From assembly GCF_905171765.1 (NCBI RefSeq), contig NC_053395.1, positions 185,522,156-185,586,155 of the forward strand: a stretch of 64,000 nt of DNA. The letters are read 5' to 3'. Below the pieces are notes generated by a model. The model worked only from the letters and a program-made list of their open reading frames with translations. It made no database searches and was not told the DNA's origin. The number at the start of each line of letters is the position of its first letter. Position 1 is the stretch's first letter. Positions 33,640 through 44,743 of this stretch are shown here, piece by piece. This stretch comes from Bufo bufo. Its lineage: Eukaryota > Chordata > Amphibia > Anura > Bufonidae. A program made the position numbers and the translations under genes.

Positions 33640-34340
33640 CAGGGATGGACTGGGACAATAAAGTGGCCCTGGACTTCAGCCAGACCGGCCCACTGACAGG
33701 CCCACCGGGGGCGGAGCAAATAAAGGGGCGGGGCTCACATACATCCATTCAGCGGAGCAAATAGAGGGGCGGGGCTCACATCCATCCATTCATCAGAGCC
33801 GGGGGCGGAGCAAATAGAGGGGCGGGGCTCACATACATCCATTCAGCAGAGCCGGGGGCGGAGCAAATAGAGGGGCGGGGCTCACATACATCTATTCAGC
33901 AGAGCCGGGGGCGGAGCAAATAGAGGGGCGGGGAAACAAGAGAGGCGTGGCTCACATCCATCCATTCAGCAGAGCCGGGGGCGGAGCGGCAGGAGGGGTG
34001 GTGGCGGTGCTCACAGCCATCCATTCTGCTAAACGGGGGGCGGAGCAGCAGTAGGGGAGGGGCTCACATTCATTCAGCTGCGCTGGAGGGCGAAGCAGGA
34101 GGCGGGGCTCACATCCATCTATTCAGCTGAGCCGGGGGCGGGGCTAACATCTCTCTTCAGTCTATCAGGGCCTCGCTGATAACCGCCCCGCCCCCGTCTG
34201 GTAGTGATGCCGCCGCTGAGTGTACTGTGCGTGCAGGGGGGTCGTGCGGCCAGGGCCCCCTGATTGCGGCCCTGGCCGGCCCATAATTCGATCGGCCCAC
34301 CGGGATTCTCCCGGTACTCCCGATGGCCAGTCCATCGCTG
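33640..34340. mobile_element. hAT element carrying a GC-rich minisatellite
   Basis: An exact 8-bp duplication ATAAAGAC lies at 33632-33639 and 34341-34348. The ends are CAGGGATGGACTGG and CCAGTCCATCGCTG. Inside each end a CCGGCCCA and GGCCCACCGG block is inverted. The centre is the minisatellite at 33700-34150. Confidence 0.85.
33700..34150. repeat. Minisatellite, unit about 55-60 bp
   Basis: Seven or more units contain GGGGCGGAGC, AAATAGAGGGGCGGGGCTCA and CATCCATTCAGCAGAGCCG. Units become more diverged to the right. Confidence 0.85.
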
Positions 34341-34539
34341 ATAAAGACCAACTGAAAAAATGAATAAAATGCAATCAAACAAAAATGCCCCCAAAAGGTA
34401 TACATAGCCTATACGTTTTTTATTGAATGCCAGAAAGCACAGGAAGTATATTAGAAAATGGTATAACCTTCTATTACACAAAGAATAACCAAACTGAAAT
34501 CCCCCTTTACATTTCCTTGCAGATGTCCTTATTTATTTT

Positions 34540-34798
34540 TTATTTTATGCATTTTATATAGCACTACTATATTCCGCAGCGCTTTACAGACATGATCATC
34601 CAACTGTCCCCAATGGGGCTCACAATCTAAGCTCCCTATCAGTATGTCTTTGGAGTGTGGGAGGAAACCGGAGGAAACCCACGCAAACACGGGGAGAACA
34701 TACAAACTCCATGCAGATGTTGCACTTGGTTGGATTCGAACCTAGGACCCCAGCGCTGCAAGGGACCAGTGCTAACCACTGAGCCACCGTGCTGCCCT
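34540..34798 (-). mobile_element. tRNA-derived SINE
   Basis: On the minus strand it begins GGGCAGCACGGTGGCTCAGT, with an A-box-like GGCTCAGTGG and then a B box GGTTCGAATCC about 50 bases on. These are RNA polymerase III promoter parts. The body contains a CCCCAATGGGGCTCACAATC-type segment on the plus strand, and the 3' end is A-rich. A shorter copy is at 44033-44137. Confidence 0.75.
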
Positions 34799-36226
34799 AT
34801 GTCCTTAGATTCTATCATCAGGTTTCTGACAGCAGGTAATGGTGGTCTATAGTCTGTAAAAGGGATTACTGTAAAGCAGTCTATAGAGAGAGATGTAAGA
34901 TTCGCGAGGGCGGATATCTCATTGGCTGATCCGTGTTATCTCACATGTTCGGTCTTCCCAAAATATCATTAACTAAGCTGGTATTGTGCATCTCCAAATG
35001 TTTCCCCGAAGCCACAGAATAAAAGCGGCACATAAAAGATTTACAGCGCACCGGGTTTCCTCTGACAGCACGGTAAACAGAAAAACGTTTTATAATTCTG
35101 ATGTTATTGGTCCTTTAAGTGCAACTCAGCGGCGCAATGCCTCTCCATCCGCATATCTGGATCACCATTAAATAATAAAACCGCGCCGTAGATCTGTGTT
35201 AAAGTGTCATCATGGCACTTATCCAAGCAGGGAGTTTTGATGGTTCTGCATATTGCATCCTGGGGCAGTCTTTTCTTGAACTCGCTATTTACCCTTCCGT
35301 CATCTTCCACGTCCTAATGCTCGACGTAAATCTTTCCTAGGACTCCCCAGTGGACATTTCCTGCTTTCAAAAGGAAACTAAACGATGTAATCGTTAAATA
35401 TATAATTGCAAGAAAAAGCCAGTTATGCCCTGCCCCCGATGGGCCCTTCAGTCGGAGCTGGGATGATGAAGGTTGTTGACTTGGTGAAGTCAATAGTCTA
35501 GAATCCTAATATCCAATCACAAAGAAAATATAGACTGCTAGAAATTCTCCGTATTACAGAGCTCCAGCATACAGAATCCCTCTGACAGCGGTGATACAGG
35601 AGACGAGCGCTCAGATCAACGACCAGAAATAGAAAAGTGGCACTTCACCCCCCTACAGAGAGAGAGACAGAAGCCACAGACTAATCCTGACATGGCTGTG
35701 ATATGTGCGGTATAATAGTCTACATCTGCAAAGGTGTAACAATATCGAAGACTCATACCCACCACATGTGCAGTGGTGTAGCTCTAGGGGTACCACCCCA
35801 AGGGACCTCTCTGCCACATGGAGTTCTAGGTTTTTGCAATGGGACCCAGAAGCTTTAGGTTATACCTCTGCACACATACAGCGCAACTAAAATAACACGC
35901 AAAAGCAGAGATAACACACAAAAAGATGTGATACATACACACATAGATGATGTACTGTATACATAAACACAACTTGTACGCACAAACGCTCAATAATAAC
36001 ACACACCACACATGTGTGCACACACAGAAGACGCATACAACCTGTGTGCACACACAGATGATACACATGCAAACAGACAAATACATGCAATATATGCACA
36101 CAAAATATCATGCACTTAAAGGGAGTGGCCCACATTTACTAATGTCAGTGCAGACACTGTAATAAACTAGACCAACATCTGACACAAATTTTAGCAACTT
36201 GACGCAATCTGGAGCCTTTCAGCACA
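34799..36226. other. Unassigned, with a CA-rich stretch
   Basis: A degenerate CA/ACACAC microsatellite spans about 35870-36110; the minus-strand cysteine-rich frames there are artefacts. No gene. Confidence 0.45.
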
Positions 36227-36609
36227 TATGGGGACATTTATTTAGACCGGCGTTTTAGACACCGGTCTTAATACCCCTGTGCTGGAGCTTAATGCGCCTA
36301 AGTTATGTAGAGGCACCGGACGCTACATAACTTAGGCACATTCACCGCCGGCCTAAATGTACACCAGCTCCCTTTCTGGAGTAGATTTAGATCATTGTCT
36401 ACGCCTAAAACAGGCATAGAAAATGATAAAGCAGACAGGCTGGCTGGCCCGCCCCCTTCTCCACCACTCCCCCATTTTTAGACCTGGCGTACGTGGCGTG
36501 GAAGGGGAAGAAGTCGCAAATTCGGCCGCAAATCCCCGTGGAGACTGAATCTGCAACAGATATATACGCCAAAAATTGGTGTATATCTATTCATAAATGA
36601 CCCCCATAG
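36227..36609. repeat. MITE-like element with TATGGGG ends
   Basis: The left end TATGGGGACATTTATTTA and the right end ATAAATGACCCCCATA are inverted. Family of 271-552. Confidence 0.55.
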
Positions 36610-36899
36610 TTCTTGAGAAATTATCTGCACCTAGCACAATGAGGAGGCGTGGCTTATTATAAAGGGTTGTGGCTTCACAGGGAAGGGGCATAGCCTAGGA
36701 TATGACATTTGGCGCCAAAATTAAGCCATGATTATGGCAGAAAGTTCTGACTCAAACTAAGTTAACTAATAGTTAGTATAAAGATAGGCTAACGTGCCTA
36801 CTACTGCACCACATTTATCATCGAGCCTGAGCCCCTGTGATAAATCTGGTGCATTTGTCTAAGTTTATGCCATCTATAGGATTAGTAATCTGCCACAAT
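36610..36899. other. Unassigned
   Basis: Nothing recognised. Confidence 0.3.
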
Positions 36900-37140
36900 T
36901 TGTCATCAGAAAATGGCCTACAGTTTATATCAAGTTTTTATGTTTACAATTTTTTTTTTTCAATAACACTATCAATATAAAAAAAAAAAATTTTGCAGTT
37001 CAGTTTTCACATGATGGTCGTAGCTTATCTACTCCCCTCCCTGCACAATGACTTCTGCATAGTTCACAGAGTATGGCTAGAAAACTCTCCCATAGACATC
37101 AAAGAACATCTCTAGTCTATTGTGCCTATAGTTTTAATTA
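36900..37140. repeat. Interspersed repeat F, copy 2
   Basis: It shares CATCAGAAAATGGCCTA, GCAGTTCAGTTTTCACA and GAAAACTCTCCCATAGAC with copies at 28590 and 56560, in the same orientation as the first. Confidence 0.55.
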
Positions 37141-37165
37141 GTAAAAAAAAAATTAAAACAAAATT

Positions 37166-37166
37166 T

Positions 37167-37198
<32 letters not shown>
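37166..37198. repeat. (AT)n microsatellite
   Basis: About 14 alternating AT dinucleotides end at ATGC. Confidence 0.9.
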
Positions 37199-37468
37199 GC
37201 GCAATACACCACCTTTAAATTGACATGATGAGCTCAGGATTATCTTTCAGCAGTCCTGGCAGATTTAAAAGGAAAATGACAATGCATGCTTCACGATTCT
37301 TCCAGCCAAAACTACGGAAATCATGACAGAACCAGATGGGCCCAATGGGGTTTCACTATTTGTCATTTGATGGATCTGGCTATGCATTCTGATTTTCGTT
37401 ATAAATAGTAACCAGGATGTAAGTGTAAAGAGAGCCTTACATTTCTCCGATTATTCGATCTTTGGAAA
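37199..37468. other. Unassigned
   Basis: Nothing recognised. Confidence 0.3.
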
Positions 37469-37472
37469 TTAA

Positions 37473-37920
37473 AGGGGTATTCACATCACATACAATAAGG
37501 GCATATCGCTAGGATATGCCGCCATTGTCCGATAGGTTCGGGTCCCACCTCTGGGACCCGCACCTACAACGAAAACGGAGCAGGGAGAGCTGTGGCTGTA
37601 GGACCCCGGATTTCCCGGGGTCCGTCCACCACCAAGCGCTGCTCCCATAGAAGTGAATGGGAGGGCACCACGCACGCGCAGCCCCTACTCCCATTCATTT
37701 CTATGGGGGAGACGGAAATAGCCGAGCCAGCGCTCGGCTATTTTCGGTGGCCCCATAGAAATGAATGGAGAGCGGCTGCGCATAGACAGCGCGCCATCCG
37801 TTCATTTCCCTGCTCCGTTCTCATTGTAGATGCGGGTCCCAGAGGTGGGACCCACACCTATCAGACAATGGGGGCATATCCTAGCGATATGCCCCCATTC
37901 TCTGAGATTGCAAAACCCCT
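37473..37920. mobile_element. TTAA-flanked palindromic MITE, AGGGGTATTC type
   Basis: TTAA lies at 37469-37472 and 37921-37924. The ends are AGGGGTATTCAC and TTGCAAAACCCCT. The arms share GGGCATATCGCTAGGATATG-type sequence and CCATAGAAGTGAATGG / CCATTCATTTCTATGG. Confidence 0.8.
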
Positions 37921-37924
37921 TTAA

Positions 37925-38996
37925 GCTTTACAAAAACTAAACAAATGAAAGGTTGAAAACATTAGTAATAATGGCCACCTGTTTTTAAAGTTAATAGTGA
38001 GTGATGTAACCAAAGAACAGTATTTCAGCACAAATTGCAGTCTGGTTCTATGTCTTACTGCTCCACTGTAGTTGTTTTAGCTTTAGCTAGGACAGCTGCA
38101 TCATAGTCAAAATCTGACAAACTGACCAGTTTTTTTAAGATTACATTTCATGCTAAAAGTTAATGAGTTTTAAGGGTTTCTGCTGCTCATTAATTCATAA
38201 AGTTCTGCCTGCTTCCAGCTTCCACTAGGGTAGCTTAGGAGCTGTTTACTGTATGTCATGGCAGTGGGTGTGGAACCACTGTGTCAACCAACAGATTTGG
38301 CATCGGGCCAAACCAAAGGTAGTTATCCTGGCAGTCCCCTGGTATTCACCCTTTAATCTCTATACAGGAATCTGGACTTCGCTGCAGGGGAGCCACCAGG
38401 CCACTTTCTCCTGGAGTAGTCTCTGTGTGGTTGACAGCTGAGCCACTGGGGTCAGACACACTGATACAGGGCACTGAGGGATCAGGCAAAACTATAGGCA
38501 GAGAGAGGCCGAGGTCAGGCATAAGTCAGGTCAGGCAGCAGAGAGTCAGAATCCAGAAATCTGGCAGAAGTTGGTAAGTGAGCAGACAAACAGATACAGC
38601 ACACATTTGCAGGAACTATCAAGCTAGAAAACCTTGACGGCAGGAGGGAATGTGCACCCTTTAGGCAGAAGGAAGAGGCCTTTGTTGGCAAGAAGCAGGT
38701 CATGGCCTGCAAGACACCAGGACACCAGTGGCTGGGACCGTTGATGTAGAGGAGTGGAAGCCCAGCGGGACCGGGTAAGTTGAGCAGTACCCATGCCCAC
38801 CCAGGTGAGTGGGATGGCTGCGGGCGCGGGCCGCCAACATAATATTGTATGCCGTAAGCTTCTAAGCTCCCTCTTGTGGTAGATGCAGGTAGACAGAATT
38901 TAATAATTCTACTGACTATTTAGGAGGTACTGCATGAGGAAAATAAAATATGCAATAAATAAGCAAACAATTTTCAAACTAAAATTGCACGTTTAA
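37925..38996. other. Unassigned
   Basis: No gene or transposon end recognised. A CAGGTCAGG / AGGCAGAGAG purine-rich stretch occurs near 38480-38560. Confidence 0.4.
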
Positions 38997-39353
38997 AGGG
39001 GTTTTCCGAGATAGGTCATCAGTAACTGATTGGTGGGGGTCCGACACCCGGGACCCCCGCCATTCAGCTTTTCGAGAACCAGCGCTAGCAGTCAAGTTAG
39101 TCGGTCACATGGCCTTGGCGAAGCTCAGCTCTATTGAAGTGAATGGGGCTGAGCTGCGATACCAAGCCGAGCTGCTATACAACGTATGACACTGTGCTTG
39201 GTGAGCTACAAGAAGGGCGCCATCCTCCTGCGAGTGCCGGAGCCTTCTCAAACAGTTGATCAGTGGGGGTCACAGGTGCCAGACCCAACCAACCAGATAC
39301 TGATGACCTATCCAGAAGATAGTTTATCAGTATAAAAGTCTCAGAAAACCCCT
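38997..39353. mobile_element. TTAA-flanked MITE, AGGGGTT family
   Basis: TTAA lies at 38993-38996 and 39354-39357. The ends are AGGGGTTTTCCGAGA and TCAGAAAACCCCT. Confidence 0.8.
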
Positions 39354-39357
39354 TTAA

Positions 39358-39843
39358 TGCAGTTACACAGTACAGTATACAGTATTGATCCACACAAACA
39401 TTTTATCTTTATTATATATAAAAAAAAAAAAGAAATAATCGACAAGTATACTTGTAAAAATAAAACACACATAAAAATATGTCAGGGATAGCAATATTTG
39501 GCCGTGCATGTCAACAGATCATCGGATTGAGGCATTTGTCTTTCAGTTTAACGTTGACATAGGTACATAAAGGAGATGCAGTTGTGAAAATGCCAACCGG
39601 CTTTTCATCTCCTTTCCTCTACAGAGCAGTATCATCTAGTTCATGACGGATTACACTGATCCAAAAGGCGTCCTCCTAAGGACACAGTCAGGAGAAAGGA
39701 AGGTGAAAACCAGAGTGGGAGGCCAAAGGAAACCCTCATAGCCAATGTGGGGCATCTATTGTACAGTGACTGCAGAGATCTGTTGTCAAGCACTTTTCAG
39801 TTATCAGTGCTTGCTTATATAGGTTCACTGGTATATCTCTAAA
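39358..39843. other. Unassigned
   Basis: Nothing recognised. Confidence 0.3.
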
Positions 39844-39846
39844 TAA

Positions 39847-40040
39847 GGGTACTTTCACACTAGCGGCAAGACAGATCCGACAGGCTGTTCACCCTGTCGG
39901 ATCCGTCCTGCCGCTATTTCTCCGTGCCGCCGCTCCATCCCCATTAACTATAATGGGGACGGGGCGGAGCTCCGGCGCAGCACGGCAATTTGCGGTGAGA
40001 GGCTGACGGACTAAGAAGTTGGACATGCTGTACTTTTAGC
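39847..40040. mobile_element. TAA-type MITE, right end lost
   Basis: TAA at 39844-39846 is followed by GGGTACTTTCACACTAGCGG. The text parallels 32088-32424 up to about 40030 and then stops. No right end or second TAA. Confidence 0.6.
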
Positions 40041-40134
40041 TCGTTGTGATTTCCACAACACCGTGCCCCCTAACAGTGACCTCTACAGCACCCCGCCCTT
40101 TAACACTGACCTCAATAGCAGACCCTCTTCTTAA

Positions 40135-40412
40135 GGCTACAAGCACACGACCGTTGTGTGTTTTGCGGTCCGCAAATTGTGGAACGGCATGGACAGCTAT
40201 TAATATAACTGCCTATTCTTGTCTGCAAAACAGAAAAGAATAGGACAGGTTATATTTTTTTTGCGGACCACGGAACGGAGCAACGGATGCGGACAGTACA
40301 CGGAGTGCTGTCCGCATCTTTTGCAGCCCCATTGAAGTGAATGGGTCCGCATCCAAGCCGCAAAAACTGCGGCTCGGATGTGGACCAAAACAACGGTCAT
40401 GTGCATGAGGCC
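40135..40412. mobile_element. TWA-flanked MITE with GGCTACAAGCACACGACCG end
   Basis: The left flank is TTAA and the right TTA. The ends GGCTACAAGCACACGACCG and CGGTCATGTGCATGAGGCC are inverted. The interior has GCGGTCCGCAAATTGTGGAA and GCGGACCACGGAACGG. Confidence 0.7.
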
Positions 40413-40604
40413 TTACTGTGACCTCCACCGTTCCCTGCCCCTTTAACAGTGACCTCCACAGCAGCCCGCCCCTTTAACAGTGACATCCACAGCCAACGCC
40501 CCTTTATTAGTGACTTTTACAGTACCCCATCTCCTTACAGCAATCTTCACTGACCTCCTTAGCGGACCGCCCCCTTAACTGTGACCTCCACAGCAGCCTG
40601 CCCC

Positions 40605-40918
40605 TAGGGTGGCTAGAGGTCCGGCTTTTAGACTCCATTGTCCTTCGCCCGGCGCAGGGCCTGGACAGACACAGGGATGTCCTTTTGAACAGCTCACTCT
40701 CAGACAACAGCACTGTACTGTCTGAGCGTGAGCTGCATGGAGAAAGTCCTCCCACCCATGCAGCTGACAGAAGTTGAAGTTTTTACCTTGATTTTTTTAA
40801 TCCCCGTCAGCTGAGTGGGATGGGGGTGGCCTGACCAGGTCAGGGGCGTGGCTTAGTGGGACCTGGGGGGGTGGGTTTTTAAGTCCGTCTTTTGAGGGTG
40901 GCCTAAATGGCCACCCTA
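40605..40918. mobile_element. hAT-like MITE, TAGGGTGGC ends
   Basis: The ends TAGGGTGGCTAGAGG and GGCCACCCTA are inverted. The 8-bp flanks CCTGCCCC and CCTACCGC differ at two positions, so the duplication is probable rather than certain. Confidence 0.6.
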
Positions 40919-40987
40919 CCTACCGCTTTACTTGTGACCTCCACAGCACTCCGCTCCCTTAACAGTGTCATCCACAGCGCCCTGCCC

Positions 40988-41285
40988 AGTGAAGAAAAAT
41001 GGTTGGGTTTTTATGGAAACCTGGTGTAAAACTGTGTGTATCTGGAGACTAAGGGCCTGCGAGCTTCTATTGGCTGATAAGGGTCATGTAACCAGGCTTC
41101 TATTGGCTAATGCATTTTCTGGGAATATCTCAGGAACTGTACGTGCTAGAGAGCTGAGACCCGGTCTAAAACCTTCCCGGACACCTGATGTACCTGTGTG
41201 CCAAATTTCATGATTGTGAATGAGACGGTGCGGATTCCTATAGCGGACATACACACATACACTCAGCTTTATATATTAGTTTTGT
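40988..41285 (+). repeat. Possible retroelement 3' tail
   Basis: GTGTGCCAAATTTCATGATT followed by ACACACATACACTCAGCTTT and ATATATTAG has the look of a widespread non-LTR 3' tail. The family is not identified and there is no reading frame. Confidence 0.35.
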
Positions 41286-41298
41286 TTTTTACAAATAA

Positions 41299-41863
41299 TT
41301 ACCGTATTTTTCAGACTATAAGATACACCTAGGATTTCGACAAGGAAAATAAGAAAAAAATATTTTTCATCACACCTAAGATCAGACCCAAAATCCTCAC
41401 CAGACCCCCATTCTTCATCAGACCTCAGATCAGACCCCAAAAATCAGACTCCCAAGCTCCATCCAACCTCAGATCAGACCCCCATCAGCCTCAGATTAGA
41501 CATTAAAGAATAAACGTATCTGGCTTGCTCCGGACGATGCTGCCGTTCTCAAGATATCCAGGACTCATCTTCCCTGCTCTTCTTCCGGCTCGCGCTACAC
41601 TGTGACCTGACATCGCACAGTGTCAAGTCATAGGGCGCGACTATGTTCACTGCGTCCTGACGCTGCGTCAGGACACAGCGCAGCATGGCGCCTGGAATAA
41701 GAGCAGGGAAGGTGAGTAGAGCCAGCGCAGCACTTCACTCATCGCTCCTCGTGCCTCTTGCATGCTGATGACTGCTTCCATAATGGAAGCGGCCATTAGC
41801 ATTTGGACTATAAGCCACACTGCCATTTTCCCTCCAATTTTATAGTCTTAAAAATACAGTAAT
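41299..41863. repeat. GACCTCAGATCAGAC repeat element, copy 3
   Basis: The left end TTACCGTATTTTTCAGAC and the right end AAAAATACAGTAA are inverted. Inside are ACTATAAGATACACC and ATCAGACCCCA words. It is the best-preserved pair of ends for this family here. Confidence 0.65.
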
Positions 41864-42798
41864 TTCTGTATTTATTGGTGAAAGACACACAAAAAACAGT
41901 GACTTCAACACTGCAGAGAATTGAATATAAAGCAAACTCTAATATATTTATTATCGAAAGCACTTCCTATGGGAACTGGTGCATTTCAATAATGGAATGA
42001 GGAAGGGGCAGGGAAGAAAGCAAAGCAGTGGTCAGGAGATATATATACTGACGTGGATTTAAGATCAGACTATATGCAGGCTTGTATGTAGCCATTGAGA
42101 CACACTGGTCTGCCTCAGAGCTGTATACATTGGGGCAGATTTACTATTACTATAGATGGCATAGGCTTTTTGCTGTTGCTACTTTTTTGTCGACAAATTT
42201 AGATAATGTCGCATCTTAATTTTTTTTATTTTTATTATTTGTTGCAAGAAATATCTATGGATTTTTCAGTCTACAACCTGGTCGTATTTATTAAAAATGT
42301 TCAGACAGTTTGTATGCCACCAGTACCTGCAGTACACTTCAGACTTTTTGCAAAAAAAATCTGGCTGAAAATGCATCTCCACCCACAAAACATCATCTGT
42401 CCCTTAGTAAATATAAACCCCCGAGCCTGGGGCAAAGTAACTCATGTGGCGCAAATGTGTCATAAATTTGGCGCAAATCACTTTTCTGGTGCAGACCATT
42501 TAATACATTACCCCCTTAGACCGGCTGTCTACACCCGCACCAGATTTATCACAGGGGCTCAGGCCGGAGAATAAATGTGGTGAAGGGGTAGACACTTTTG
42601 TCTCATACATTGCACCGGATGTATGAGAACTATCCCATAAAAAATTTTGGGATCAGTTCTGGCTTCAGATTTTTACTTCACGCCGGAGGGGAACTGAACT
42701 AGATCATCGGACATAAGTGAAGGGGGCAAACAGAGCTCAATCACATGATCAATGTAAGTTGCTAGCGATACAATCTATGATCTTAAACTGCTATTTAA
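41864..42798. other. Unassigned, with MITE-like words
   Basis: GGGGCAGATTTACTA near 42133 resembles the end of another MITE but no partner end is clear. No gene. Confidence 0.35.
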
Positions 42799-43158
42799 AG
42801 CGAACCTGTCACCTGGATTTGGGGTATAGAGCTGAGGACATGGGTTGCTAGATAGCCGCTAGCACATCCGCAATACACAGTCCCCATAGCTCTGTGTGCT
42901 TTTATTGTGTATAAAAACCGATTTGATACATATGCAAATTAACCTGAGATGAGTCATAGCTTGAAAATATGACTCTTCTCTGGTCACACAAGTAAGATAT
43001 GACTCTTTTATGTTAATTTGCATATGTATCAAATCGTTTTTTTTTTACAGAATAAAAGCACACAGAGCTATGGGGACTGGGTATTGCGGATGTGCTAGCG
43101 GCCATCTAGCAAGCCATGTTCTCAGCTCTATACCCAAAATCCCGGTGACAGGTTCCCT
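42799..43158. mobile_element. TTAA-flanked palindromic MITE (AGGGAACCTGTC), copy 2
   Basis: TTAA lies at 42795-42798 and 43159-43162. It is highly similar to the copy at 5672-6012, including CTAGCACATCCGCAATAC and TTTGATACATATGCAAATTA. Confidence 0.85.
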
Positions 43159-43486
43159 TTAAGAAAGACAGTACAGTACAGTACACTGCAGAAATCTATA
43201 CTGTGCTATCGTAATATACTGTATATTACTATTGATTTGTGAGCTTATCACATAGCAAATATTTAGCTAATTAAGCCTGCGTCTATTACTCTTATTACAA
43301 TGACCATCAGAAAAACTGATATAAAATAAAATTCAACCCCATAACAGATTTTCAAAAGTTGTTGAATATTATTGTACAATACATATAGTAATTGTCACAC
43401 AATGATTAAAAACTATTATATTTATCAGTAATCTTATTATTTTTCATAAACTTGCATTCAATATGTTACATAGAATCATTGATTAA

Positions 43487-43979
43487 AGGGAACCTGTCCT
43501 CAACTTTATGCTGTCCATACTAACGGCAGCATAGTGTAGAGACAGGTGAGTTGATTTCAGCGTTCTGTCATTTAAAAGTTAAAAGTAAGTGATGGCTGAG
43601 AACCAACATCACAATCATTGCAGACTAGGTCTGGAAAAGAGTCACGGCCACCTGAGAAGAGTCCTGGTTATTCATGGATTCCTGCTCTCCTGCCCACCTG
43701 CTGATGGCTGACAGTCTTCTACCTTGTTTTCTCGGTTTCTCTCTAGGAGAGAACTGCCAATCATCAGCAGATGGGTGAGAGAGCAGGAGATTAGGAACAA
43801 CCAGGACTCTTCTCAGGTTGATTTGACTCTTTTCCAGGCCTGGGCTGCAATGATTATGATGCTGGTTCTCAGCAACCACTTACTTTTAGCTCATGAGTGA
43901 CACAGCGCTGAAATCAGCATTTCTGTCATTATTTTATGCTGCCCTCAATGAGGTCAGCATAAAATTGGACAGGTTCCCT
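43487..43979. mobile_element. TTAA-flanked palindromic MITE (AGGGAACCTGTC), copy 3
   Basis: TTAA lies at 43483-43486 and 43980-43983. The ends are AGGGAACCTGTCC and GGACAGGTTCCCT. The interior differs from copies 1 and 2: GAGAACCAACATCACAATCA inverted against GATGCTGGTTCTC. Confidence 0.8.
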
Positions 43980-44032
43980 TTAATGTGTTTGCATGTCCTT
44001 TTCTGAACATCTCCATTTCTAAATAAGGTTCT

Positions 44033-44137
44033 CCAGCAATGGGGCTCACAATCTAAGGTCCCTATTCCTGCAGATGTTGTCCTTGGTCAGATTTGGACCT
44101 AGGACCCCAGCGCTGCAAGGCACCAGTGCTAACCAAA
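44033..44137 (-). mobile_element. SINE fragment
   Basis: AATGGGGCTCACAATCTAAG and AGGACCCCAGCGCTGCAAGG match the SINE at 34540-34798 in the same orientation. The tRNA-like head is truncated. Confidence 0.6.
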
Positions 44138-44357
44138 GGTAAGTTAACACACAGCGATTGCTCCCCTCTCAAAAAGGAGGAGTTTACTGAGCACCAGAGG
44201 CGTAGCTGTAGTGGTGCTTGAACTGCTACAGCCCACTCCTTGGTGCTCCAACTGCCTGATTTGCATAAAGATAAAAATCCTTATATCTCCACAACATTGC
44301 AACCTACAAAGATAAATAATAATAATAAAAAATGATAAAATTATAATTTTAATCAGC

Positions 44358-44400
44358 ATGATCAACCCTACCAGGCATAATGTCTGGTTTAATAGGGTTA
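44358..44400. repeat. Short palindromic repeat, second copy
   Basis: GATCAACCCTACCAGGCA pairs imperfectly with TGTCTGGTTTAATAGGG; compare 1912-1959. Confidence 0.45.
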
Positions 44401-44743
44401 AAAAAATGACTTGTAAAGGGTAAAAGGCCTACAAAACAACAATAATTTATGTTCCAGTTAATGTAACCCTGGTCAATGTGTCACATTTCAGCTAATTTCT
44501 CTGTGATAATGGTTTAAAGGGGTTGTCCGGGCTACAGATAGGTCATCAATATCAGATTGGTGAGAGTCCTATACCTGGCATTCTCACCGTTCAGCTGTTT
44601 TAGGCAGGTGCAGTGCCAAAAACTATACAATGTACAGAGCTGGGAGCCGACAGCGCCATAAACTCTGTAGTGGCCATTCCAGGGTACTGCAGCTCTGCAC
44701 CAGAAACAACACAGTGTACGGAGCCTTCTGCTTCCACTCTGTA

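Larger units (their letters stand above)
40044..40985. repeat. Minisatellite, 35-40-bp units, split twice
   Basis: Units of the form TTAACAGTGACCTCCACAGC with CCGCCC occur at 40044-40130, 40418-40600 and 40922-40985. The gaps are filled by a TWA-flanked MITE and a hAT-like element, so the array once was continuous. Confidence 0.75.

Noticed and set aside
34119..34481. 120-codon minus-strand frame with a hydrophobic start
   Set aside because: It crosses a hAT element boundary and its minisatellite, so it cannot be an old host gene.
35826..36135. Cysteine-rich minus-strand frames
   Set aside because: They come from a CA/TG microsatellite (TGTGTG read as Cys-Val).
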